Below, one piece after another: positions 1 through 8,755 of a stretch of DNA of 23,512 nt. Numbering within the stretch: position 1 is the first letter of the stretch; the number at the start of each line of letters is the position of its first letter. The translations under genes and the position numbers were made by a program. Source of the DNA: a virus. The notes below the pieces were generated by a model, which worked only from the letters and a program-made list of their open reading frames with translations, was not told the DNA's origin and ran no database searches. Location: the IMG/VR virus record IMGVR_UViG_3300021376_000362, positions 1 to 23,512 of that record, one strand, 5' to 3'.

Positions 1-3000
1 GAAATAGTTCTCAATCTTGCACTGATTGAGGTTTCAGATGGTACAAAACTCTCCACAACTGGAGTGATCGCTTCAAATGGAATATTATTTGTTGCAACTA
101 CCATATCACCGCCAACGTTCTTAGCATTATTCAGATATAATGCTTGGTTTGATGATGTCCTATCTTTACCAAGATTAATTGTTGTACCCCGAGAGTTGAC
201 AAAAGATGCACCAACATTAACCTCGATGTAATAACTATCTAAGGTAATATCTAAAGAATTATCAACATTACTAAATGCATGTTCAGTGTTTAATCTTCTT
301 AGAGAAATTCCAGCTATAGAATACTTTCTAAGTTTGGTTCCAATTTTATAGTTAACGCCTTTAGTTTTCTTATTGTATCCATCTCTTTCTTCTCTAGAGA
401 TATCTGTAAGGTTGCCAGCAGGCGCTGTAGTTGTTGTAACTCCAGTGTACTTAATGATTTCACCACTTCCAGGAACAATTGCATATCCAGGGTTTGATAC
501 TGATACAGGTAATCCTTCAAAAGTTTCAAAAGACGTAATGTTAGAGATTGGGAAGTTCACCGTAGTGTCCGCTGCAATCTCAGAAGTCAATGTTACAACA
601 CTAGTATCTGGTTTTATACCCCTGAAATTAACTCTGTTGTTTCTAGCGTGCATTCCGTGATTCTTATGATTTACTCTAATGTATCGTCCCTGACGAACAA
701 TGTCTGTCGTATCATCTGGATCACTCATCAGATTGAATTCTGTTCCAATCCCAACACCTTTAGAATTATTATTCAATAATTGATAAATCTTGTCTGAGGA
801 GTTCCAATCTCCTTGCATATCTTCAATCAAGATTGCATTGATTGCAGAAATAATACCAACGGAGAAGTTAACTTTATTTGCAAGTCCGATTGAAGCATTA
901 ACAGTATCGCCAACAGAAAATGCAGTTCCTCCAACTGTTACATTGACAGATGAAACTGTCCCATTAGTTACCACAATATTTGCCTTCAATCCAGATGCAA
1001 TATTGTTGGATTCGTATTCGGTATCTTCTAAAGTTCTGGAAATTTGTTTAAGTGTTACATTAGAATAAGTGTGAACTCCAACCGCAGGAGTTAATCCAAT
1101 TCCAGTATTCAAATAAGTGAGAGAAGTTGTTCCTACTCCAACAGCTCCATTAATCAGTACAATTCTACCAGTTGCGTTTGTGGTATCTTGAATAATTCTA
1201 GAGTTAGTTGTCAAAATTCCAGTATTAGTCAAAGGAGAACTAAAGACAAACAATGATTGTCTAGACAACATCAGTAATGGATTTTCGGAGAGAATATCTT
1301 GATTTAAAGATTCATAATCTAAATTACTATTGTAAAACTTAGCAACACCATTGTCAAATGTAAACTGAGCTTTGTATAGTTTAAACTTCAAATCTTCAGA
1401 TTGACTTGGAGTTGGTAATGATCCCAATGAAGATCTAAACAGACTTATAATCTGTGGTTGTCTTGAACTGATAACAATTGTTCTATTGTCAACAACTTCA
1501 GTTACAGTAACATTTTCTGTAATCTCCTTAGTAATTATTTCAGTTTCAAATTCTATTGGAGTAAGATCTTTTCCAGTTCCTTTGTCCTTTCTCTTTTTCT
1601 TCGATTTCTTCGAATCTTTATTTTGGAATCCAGGCTTCAGTTTTGGAGTCTTCTTCTCAAGTTTTATTGTTTTCTTTCTAGGCACAATTTTTGTGATATA
1701 AGTGAGAGACTCACGAATGTCTCTTTGCCCATCTTGTGATACAAAAACTTCATATGAGTCATCTGATGTAATTAAAGTTATTGCATACTGAGTTCCATTT
1801 CCTTGGAGATAAACTGGTGATGGGAATGTAAAACGAGTCGCTACAGTAGCATTATCAGAGGTATCAATTGAATCCGGCCTCTTTTGAACTTCTGAGAAGG
1901 GAAGCACAATTCTAGTTGGATATCCATTTTCAGTCGTTCTAATTTGAATAGTTACTGGAGTGTTGATTGCAGTTGCTAAATCATCTGCTCCACTCTTAAC
2001 ATCAGCATCTTTTCTTTCCGACTTTTTAGTTGGTTTTGCTTTAAAGAACAAATCAATTGAAGTTGCAAAAATTCCACCTCTTTCAATAACCTTAAAAGTT
2101 TGGAATAGTGGTTCTGGTTGCTTTGTAAGCATTGACTCTTGATTTTTGTCTCTTTCATCTTTAGATGAAATTACCAGATCATCTTTTAAGCTTGTCTTTT
2201 CAAAAACTCCATTTCTAACACTTACAACAGCACTTTGAGTTGTGTCTACTGTTCCAGTACTTTCAAATATAGTTTCTGCAATACTGATGTTTCGTGCACT
2301 TCTATTATTGATGTCTACAACGTTGGAAGAAGAACTGTTCATTATGATGAACGATTTTGCTCCACTTGTAAATCTAGGAACTCCAGATCCTTTCTTCCAT
2401 TTTGGAATATAGAATGATCCAATTAAATCTCCAAAGATATCAGTAATAAATCTAACTCTCTTGATTCTTGCTCTAGATTGACTATTTTGTCCGAGTAGAA
2501 TCATTCCAGATTCAATAAATCCATTGAATCTAGTTTCAGATGCAAGCCCTAAGGCAGATGTGTCAACGTTCAATAGAGTTGATGTTGAGGTATATTTAGA
2601 AATATTATTTCCTCCAGGGAAGTCTCCAATTTTACCTTGAGTATCATATGGTGCGTAAGTGTAGAGTTCATCTGGATCATAATATAATCCTTCTTTATGT
2701 CTTGGATGAGCTAGTCTAAATCTGATTGATGGATCATTCTCAACAATTTGATCTTTTTCATTGTCAGCAGCTTGTCCATAAACCGACTCACCAACTTCAA
2801 ATATTCCATTGAGCATTTCAATTTCAATGAATTTTGGAACACAATATTTGGTTACATTTTTACCATCAAAGAAAATAAAGAATTCTGTTCTGGGCTTAAG
2901 TCTCGTTGCATTGAACTCAACATTCCTACTTCTCATGTAGGTGATGAGATTCTTATTGATAAACTTCTTAGCTTTTGATTCTTTATAAGTTGCTGGTGAT

Positions 3001-6000
3001 GACTTATATTGAACTCCAGATCTCGTCTCAGATGAGTTGAATGCGTATCTATCTTGTGCTGTATCTCTACCAACATCAACCACACCAGATGTTAATCTTG
3101 AAGCATCAAGCCCTTTAAGATTATTTTTTCCAGCATTTTCATTTGGAATTCCAGTATGATACATAACCCAAGATTTCCAATCAATTGGAACAAATCCAGG
3201 AAGAGGATCTTTTTGGAAGATATCGATCATTGTAGAGTAGTCACCTTTGAGATCCTCTACCGTTGCTTCCACATTTCTCTCATCAATCCAAATATCACTT
3301 TCTGGACTTAACTTGACTTTTCCAATCCAATTTTCAACGTCAAACGGGTTGATCCTGATTGACTTAGTTGCAAATACAGACTCCAGAGCTTCAACTTCTG
3401 CATAATCTAGGGTAATTAGATCTCCAGTTTTTCTAATATTTGGAGAAACTACGCCATCAATATTTTTTGCATCTTCATTAGGATCTTCATCAAGTTCAAT
3501 ACCTAAGGCAAGATCAATTCCAGTTGTAAAATGAGATGGCCTGCAGCACCCATCTTCCATATCTATGGAAGCTCTGAATAGTCTAAGATCGTGAGCAGCG
3601 TGAGACTTAAAATTATCTACAAAGAATCCAGACTTAAATCTATCTAATCCAGTTGTTTCATCTTTAATCGTCAATTTGGAAGTATCCATCTCAAGAAGAG
3701 ATAGTTGAGTGTAGTATTCAAGATTCTTGATTCTGTCCTCTAATCTTGAAATATCATCCATCGTATATCTTCTATATGATGGAAATGTTACTCTTGCTTC
3801 ATCTCTGTCAAATAGATATGGTGGTAAGAATGCCGTTGCGATATGCATTGTTCCGACTGGTGTTTGTGGAACAATTTGAAATTCTGATGGAGGCCCTTGA
3901 ATTACAGAGAACTTGCCATTTTTATCTACAACAATTTTATCAACTCTACCTAAGTAGTAACTAAATCCCAATTTAATTGATTTGCCAGATGCCATAACGT
4001 ATGGATTCTGGTTTGCATCAATATCAAAGTTTCTTGCTTCGTATTGGAAAGGAGAATATGAACTTGAAGTATTATAATCTTTTACTCTAGGCCTAAAGTC
4101 TAAGAAATCTGATAATCTCTTTCCACCAAAAACAGGTAGATTTTCTCTATAATTTTCTTCACCATAACTGTTGACACATACAAAGTCTCCAGGAACCGTA
4201 GAGTCAATAGTATAATAATCAAAAACAACTGTAAGTCTTCTATTTGGAACTTTAGATTTTTCTTTTCTTATAATTCTACCAAAATCACAATAATCATCTC
4301 TTTGTCCACTATCAAAGTTATATTGTGCAACAATATTAGTATCACCTACAGTAAATGATGAAACATTAGCGACAATCTTTGAATTTTTAAATGTAATTGT
4401 TTCTCCAACTTTAAATGAAATTTTATTTGACCTAATAACATTAATTGTTGTTGAATCAGTATTACGAATTAAAACTCCAACTGCGCCACTTGTGTTGCCA
4501 AGAACAGTTTCTCCAACAATACCATTATCAGATATAGAAGCAGAGACATTAGTAAGAGTTAGTGTTGGCAGAGTAGGATCTGCATCTGATGATGATTGAT
4601 AGATTGCACGAATTCTAAGGCAATCTGGCTTATTGAGTGAGATTGTATCATCTTCAACTCTTAATCCAAAAGTTCCATTTACTGACAATCCATTATATGC
4701 AGTTTTCTTTCCAGTATTAGAGATTGTTAATACTGAACACTTAGTAAGTTTTTTAATTTTTGCATTTACATCAGTTATCTGTAATGTTGCGTTTAATCTC
4801 GATACTCCAGTAACACTAGTAATTCCACTTAATGTTAAGGTTTTTCTAGTTGCATTGAGAGAAAACTTTGATTGTGTGATATTTTCTACAACTCCACTAT
4901 CCTCATCATAGAGAAGATAGTCATTAGAAGAAAAATCAACAAACTCTTTATCTCCAGTTACAGATACTGAACCAGTTCCCCCTGAAATTGTAATGTCAAA
5001 CTGCTCTCTTACAATTATTTCTGGAGGATCAATTGGATCAAAACTAACTGTAGATACGAATGGATTTGGTAGAGGAGATAATAAATCTGCCTTGTTTCTA
5101 TCACCAAGATTTGTATAGACTACTTGAATATTGTTAACAGTGTTATTGTTTAAAACCGTTCCATTGTTTACTTGACTGACACTTTGTACAGGCCTGACTC
5201 TGATACTTAAAGCATCATTGATGTCTACAACTTGATTGTAATGTAGATTTCCACCAGACTGATAACTGATGATATCTCCTTCGTTTACACGATCTGAAGT
5301 AAATCTAGCTTTAGATGCAGTAATTGTCGTAATTCCAGATAGTGCATCTCCAATACTAAATGTTGAAGATACATCATCAATGGCTATTGAATTTGATAAA
5401 ACAGCATCTGCAGTAAAGATTGTTACTCCAGCTCCAGTCTTTGCTTCTACTGAGGAGATGTCTTGAATTCTATAATCAAAAATTTTAGAAATCTGATGTC
5501 CAAACTCGATTCCGTCGATGATAATTTGTTCATCTTTGATAAATTGTCCCGTTAAACTAGACAGAGTTAAATTTTTGTTATTTGAAACGGTAGAAGTTAA
5601 ATATCCTCTTGCTCCACTACTCTTTCCTTCAATTAGAGCTGGAATTTGCACATCAATGTTTGAGGTTAATTTTAACTTTGTGTAAGTGTGAATATCAAAT
5701 AAGAAGAGATTGAAAGTAGTAGCATCTCCAGATATTGCACCATTTGGCCCTGCTCCATAAGCCACCATATCAGGCGTTAGTTGGATGTCATAAACTCTTG
5801 CATTACCAATTTCACTACCTGTCGTAATGCCAGATGTGTGAACTCTAGTGTCTCTAAAAGAAACATAAGAAGTTAATCCCAAACCAATTCTAGGAGATCC
5901 ATAAACTCTATTGAGTTTTAAAACATTACCCATATTGAATGGGAAGTATTCTGGTGCAATTTCTTTCTTAGTCCTTGGTTTTTCCGCATCAAGATATGAC

Positions 6001-7127
6001 TGAGTAGTTTTGTTAACCTCATACCCCTGAATATATGCCTTTCCTTTTGAAACTTGGTAAACTAAGAGACTGTCCGTTGGAGTATTTCCTTCTGCAGTTT
6101 TTTGACCTTCAGTGTATAATCCATCTCTATCTACATAGTCATCAACAGAATCTCTTACTTTGACTGTAAATGGATTAACGACATAATCGCCAGACGTATC
6201 ATACGTTCTCCTTGCGATCTCGTCACGAATTTGATCGTCAACTTGAATTTTTTTAGGTGTTATGGTTTGAATAACTCTTCCATCTTTAACTCTAAACAAT
6301 TCAATGAAGTTTTCATCATTGAATGCATCTAATGACTTTTTAACAAAAGTTGTTGTTATTTGAAGTCTATCTGCGCCAGGAGCCGAGAAGTTTGAAAAAC
6401 CTGAGGCGTTATCAAATAAAGTTGGATCATCATAAGGTGTTACTACATTTTCATCAATGAGTAGTCCAACTCTGTAACTTGATTTTGTAGAATACTGATC
6501 TAATATGATTGTATTTCTTGGGACTTTTACAAAGAATCCACGAATAAAATATACACCCTCATCAATTGAAGCTGCTGTTCCTGTTCTTGATGAGTCTAAT
6601 GTAATGGTATTTGCAAATGAAGTACCGGCTTTAAAGGTATTTGTTCCTGCTACTAAATCATCACCATCATCAAGTATTAGATCCTCATCATCTAAAAATT
6701 CTTTAGTATTATTATCAATGGTAGATGGAGAAAGATACTTGACATAAATTGTATTGATTTGGATATCTGAATCAATCGCAACTACATAATTCCTAACTTT
6801 GGCGGTGATTCCTGATCTTTTTCCTCTAATTTTTCTTCCAACTAGTTTTGAAAGATATGTGCTTACATCAATACCACCAAAAGTAGAGTCAATCAATACA
6901 CAGTCATACTGTCCGATATATGCAGTGTTTCCTGGGATTACTTTATCGCCATTGTTAAAGAAGTGCTCACCAAACTGCTCAATCTGATATTGAAGTTGAG
7001 TTTGTAAAGTTGTTAGTTCTCTTGCTTGAACTGTAGTTCCTGGCTTAAATAAAACTCTCTTATAATTTTTATCCTCATTAAAATCATCAAAATATGGAGA
7101 AATATTTAAATTTGTCTTTTGTGCCAT
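1..7127 (-). CDS. Large DUF4815-type virion structural protein, C-terminus beyond the window
   Basis: Starts at ATG 7125-7127, four bases after the gene 8 stop, and stays open to the left edge: at least 2375 residues. I recognise the N-terminus (MAQKTNLNISPYFDDF, then FKPGTTVQARELTTLQ around residues 27-42) as the DUF4815 type of marine T4-like phage structural proteins. Further landmarks are a short coiled-coil-like stretch (MDDISRLEDRIKNLEYY, about residue 1123), a Cys pair (DGCCRP, about 1191), FATSIDLFF (about 1690), a basic segment rich in Lys at 1813-1853, and HGMHARNNRV at about 2160. The last residues seen (ETSISARLRTI) are still inside a domain. The role is inferred: a peripheral baseplate or tail-fibre-attachment protein, in the place where T4 has gp9-gp12. 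No enzyme motif was seen. Codon use resembles the neighbours. Translation is probably coupled to gene 8. Confidence 0.85.
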   Translation of the reverse strand, partial: MAQKTNLNISPYFDDFNEDKNYKRVLFKPGTTVQARELTTLQTQLQYQIEQFGEHFFNNGDKVIPGNTAYIGQYDCVLIDSTFGGIDVSTYLSKLVGRKIRGKRSGITAKVRNYVVAIDSDIQINTIYVKYLSPSTIDNNTKEFLDDEDLILDDGDDLVAGTNTFKAGTSFANTITLDSSRTGTAASIDEGVYFIRGFFVKVPRNTIILDQYSTKSSYRVGLLIDENVVTPYDDPTLFDNASGFSNFSAPGADRLQITTTFVKKSLDAFNDENFIELFRVKDGRVIQTITPKKIQVDDQIRDEIARRTYDTSGDYVVNPFTVKVRDSVDDYVDRDGLYTEGQKTAEGNTPTDSLLVYQVSKGKAYIQGYEVNKTTQSYLDAEKPRTKKEIAPEYFPFNMGNVLKLNRVYGSPRIGLGLTSYVSFRDTRVHTSGITTGSEIGNARVYDIQLTPDMVAYGAGPNGAISGDATTFNLFLFDIHTYTKLKLTSNIDVQIPALIEGKSSGARGYLTSTVSNNKNLTLSSLTGQFIKDEQIIIDGIEFGHQISKIFDYRIQDISSVEAKTGAGVTIFTADAVLSNSIAIDDVSSTFSIGDALSGITTITASKARFTSDRVNEGDIISYQSGGNLHYNQVVDINDALSIRVRPVQSVSQVNNGTVLNNNTVNNIQVVYTNLGDRNKADLLSPLPNPFVSTVSFDPIDPPEIIVREQFDITISGGTGSVSVTGDKEFVDFSSNDYLLYDEDSGVVENITQSKFSLNATRKTLTLSGITSVTGVSRLNATLQITDVNAKIKKLTKCSVLTISNTGKKTAYNGLSVNGTFGLRVEDDTISLNKPDCLRIRAIYQSSSDADPTLPTLTLTNVSASISDNGIVGETVLGNTSGAVGVLIRNTDSTTINVIRSNKISFKVGETITFKNSKIVANVSSFTVGDTNIVAQYNFDSGQRDDYCDFGRIIRKEKSKVPNRRLTVVFDYYTIDSTVPGDFVCVNSYGEENYRENLPVFGGKRLSDFLDFRPRVKDYNTSSSYSPFQYEARNFDIDANQNPYVMASGKSIKLGFSYYLGRVDKIVVDKNGKFSVIQGPPSEFQIVPQTPVGTMHIATAFLPPYLFDRDEARVTFPSYRRYTMDDISRLEDRIKNLEYYTQLSLLEMDTSKLTIKDETTGLDRFKSGFFVDNFKSHAAHDLRLFRASIDMEDGCCRPSHFTTGIDLALGIELDEDPNEDAKNIDGVVSPNIRKTGDLITLDYAEVEALESVFATKSIRINPFDVENWIGKVKLSPESDIWIDERNVEATVEDLKGDYSTMIDIFQKDPLPGFVPIDWKSWVMYHTGIPNENAGKNNLKGLDASRLTSGVVDVGRDTAQDRYAFNSSETRSGVQYKSSPATYKESKAKKFINKNLITYMRSRNVEFNATRLKPRTEFFIFFDGKNVTKYCVPKFIEIEMLNGIFEVGESVYGQAADNEKDQIVENDPSIRFRLAHPRHKEGLYYDPDELYTYAPYDTQGKIGDFPGGNNISKYTSTSTLLNVDTSALGLASETRFNGFIESGMILLGQNSQSRARIKRVRFITDIFGDLIGSFYIPKWKKGSGVPRFTSGAKSFIIMNSSSSNVVDINNRSARNISIAETIFESTGTVDTTQSAVVSVRNGVFEKTSLKDDLVISSKDERDKNQESMLTKQPEPLFQTFKVIERGGIFATSIDLFFKAKPTKKSERKDADVKSGADDLATAINTPVTIQIRTTENGYPTRIVLPFSEVQKRPDSIDTSDNATVATRFTFPSPVYLQGNGTQYAITLITSDDSYEVFVSQDGQRDIRESLTYITKIVPRKKTIKLEKKTPKLKPGFQNKDSKKSKKKRKDKGTGKDLTPIEFETEIITKEITENVTVTEVVDNRTIVISSRQPQIISLFRSSLGSLPTPSQSEDLKFKLYKAQFTFDNGVAKFYNSNLDYESLNQDILSENPLLMLSRQSLFVFSSPLTNTGILTTNSRIIQDTTNATGRIVLINGAVGVGTTSLTYLNTGIGLTPAVGVHTYSNVTLKQISRTLEDTEYESNNIASGLKANIVVTNGTVSSVNVTVGGTAFSVGDTVNASIGLANKVNFSVGIISAINAILIEDMQGDWNSSDKIYQLLNNNSKGVGIGTEFNLMSDPDDTTDIVRQGRYIRVNHKNHGMHARNNRVNFRGIKPDTSVVTLTSEIAADTTVNFPISNITSFETFEGLPVSVSNPGYAIVPGSGEIIKYTGVTTTTAPAGNLTDISREERDGYNKKTKGVNYKIGTKLRKYSIAGISLRRLNTEHAFSNVDNSLDITLDSYYIEVNVGASFVNSRGTTINLGKDRTSSNQALYLNNAKNVGGDMVVATNNIPFEAITPVVESFVPSETSISARLRTI

Positions 7128-7131
7128 GGTT

Positions 7132-8724
7132 TTAGAACTCTACTACAATTCTGATGTCTTCGGTTTGAGTGGCTGATCTTGGAATCGCAACTCTATTATC
7201 CACATAAAGAACGTCACCAGAAATAGGATCTATTTCTGGATTTGCAACTCCATTTACAAAACTCAATCCAAGTTTATATGTCCTATTATTTATTTGAGTT
7301 TGAGTAGCAGTAAAAGTCGTATCTATAGAAAGATCACTTCCAGTAAGAGCCCCATTGATAACAGTCGTTCCACCTACTCCAGGGGTTCCAGTGAATCTAT
7401 AGATGTTATACCCATAAGTTGAAGAAGCTAATCCAATAGGTTGGTAATACTTTAAAACTCCAGTTATCTTGTCATAAGAAACAACGTATCCATAAGCTGT
7501 AGATCCAACTCCAACAGTTTGAGAAATTAAATCGTCACCAGCATAGTTAGTTGTTGTAGTGCCAGCACCAGAGAACTTAATTCCACCCACTCCACTTACT
7601 ACTGATTGAGTTTGAAGTGTTGTTTGTGAACCATAAGTAGTTGGATTTTTGATAATTCCAATTCTGGAAAAATCATTTCCTGTTAAAAAATCTGGGTTAT
7701 CAACTGAGTTTGAGAAATTGGAAAAAACCATCACTCGGTAAGCTCCAGTTTCTCTATAAATGTCATATCCGTGGCCACCCTTGGGCGAAGTTATAACTTC
7801 AAAGTTAGCAATTGCACTTGTCCCAACACCAACGTTAACTAATCCATTTAGAGGGCCTCCTTCCTCTGAACCAGGAGCTCCTGGTTCAAATTGAATATTT
7901 GCAATTGTGTATTTTGATCCTGGATTTGTAATTGTTACGCTTGATACCTTACCTGAACTATCTACGGTGATTGTCGCTTTTCCACCATATCCATCCCCAA
8001 GAATAGGAACATTAGTCCAGGTTGTGTTACTTGGATATCCAATTCCAGCTCGATTTATTAACGCAATTTGAACTTCTCCAAGGACTGCATTATTTTTAAT
8101 TGATAATGATTCACCACTTTCTCCCCAATTATCTGGAACTGGAATGTAGTTGACTGAATCAAATTTAATAATTTCTTGGGGACTTAAAGTATAAAGATAT
8201 TTCCAGATATATCCATCTCCACTTATACCTGCGGATCTTGGATCAAGATCCGTAAAATCTGGTTCATCAACTGAAGGTTGTCCAGAAGGGTTTTCTGGAT
8301 TTTGCCCATTGTTTAAACAAATATAAACTTTATAATTTGAATTGATTACGATATAATCACAGTCATAAACTGAAGATGCATCAGTGATTGGTGATTTTTT
8401 GTCGATACTATAGTCAGGTTTGTACATTTCATATGTACGTCCAGACTCCCATTTTACTTTTCTAATAACTCTAGTTACATCTCCAGAGTTAACCTTTTTT
8501 AATGAAAGAATAGTTGGCCTATAAGTATTTTCTTCATAAAAATTATCAAGTGGTGGAGGAGGATTATCATTCCAATTTGGAATACCTCCACTATATGTGT
8601 TGGTTGGGTTTGATAATCCAATAAAAGTATAAAAAATATTTTGCGTGCTAGCTGCTCCTACAAAGTTATCAATAAAAGTAGAAGCATTTAATATTCTAAA
8701 TTGATCAGTAATAATTGCAGACAT
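7132..8724 (-). CDS. 8: Baseplate wedge protein gp8
   Basis: Protein of 530 residues resembling T4 gp8, the wedge component that binds on the outside of the gp6/gp7/gp53 core. Family landmarks: the N-terminal ITDQFRILNASTFIDNF followed by YTFIGLSNP, the central DGYIWKYLYTLSP (about residues 168-181), and a C-terminus ending TEDIRIVVEF that matches the TEEINILFTF style of T4 gp8. It is much longer than T4 gp8 (about 334 residues). The extra length includes an inserted beta segment at about 205-285 with the motif VTITNPGSKY, which also recurs in the two upstream proteins, and Gly/Thr-rich text at about 360-480. It has its own exact late promoter octamer at 8741-8748. The start at 8724 is the first ATG and gives the conserved N-terminus. 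No good Shine-Dalgarno sequence is visible (CTCTAAA before ATG). Confidence 0.87.
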   Translation of the reverse strand: MSAIITDQFRILNASTFIDNFVGAASTQNIFYTFIGLSNPTNTYSGGIPNWNDNPPPPLDNFYEENTYRPTILSLKKVNSGDVTRVIRKVKWESGRTYEMYKPDYSIDKKSPITDASSVYDCDYIVINSNYKVYICLNNGQNPENPSGQPSVDEPDFTDLDPRSAGISGDGYIWKYLYTLSPQEIIKFDSVNYIPVPDNWGESGESLSIKNNAVLGEVQIALINRAGIGYPSNTTWTNVPILGDGYGGKATITVDSSGKVSSVTITNPGSKYTIANIQFEPGAPGSEEGGPLNGLVNVGVGTSAIANFEVITSPKGGHGYDIYRETGAYRVMVFSNFSNSVDNPDFLTGNDFSRIGIIKNPTTYGSQTTLQTQSVVSGVGGIKFSGAGTTTTNYAGDDLISQTVGVGSTAYGYVVSYDKITGVLKYYQPIGLASSTYGYNIYRFTGTPGVGGTTVINGALTGSDLSIDTTFTATQTQINNRTYKLGLSFVNGVANPEIDPISGDVLYVDNRVAIPRSATQTEDIRIVVEF

Positions 8725-8740
8725 TTTAGAGTTTTTTATT

Positions 8741-8748
8741 TATTTATA
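8741..8748 (-). promoter_or_regulatory. T4-type late promoter for gene 8
   Basis: The minus strand reads TATAAATA in the 31-base gap between the 1432-residue gene and gene 8, 16 bases before the ATG. An overlapping second box, AATAAATA, lies at 8737-8744. Expected transcription start is near 8735, so the leader would be only about 10 bases with no clear Shine-Dalgarno sequence. It would drive gene 8 and the DUF4815-type gene. Confidence 0.75.
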
Positions 8749-8755
8749 ACTTGTT

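Noticed and set aside
1-7127. Many short open frames on both strands, up to 95 residues
   Set aside because: All lie within the long minus-strand frame, which starts at 7127 and gives family-like protein text at both its start and the window edge.
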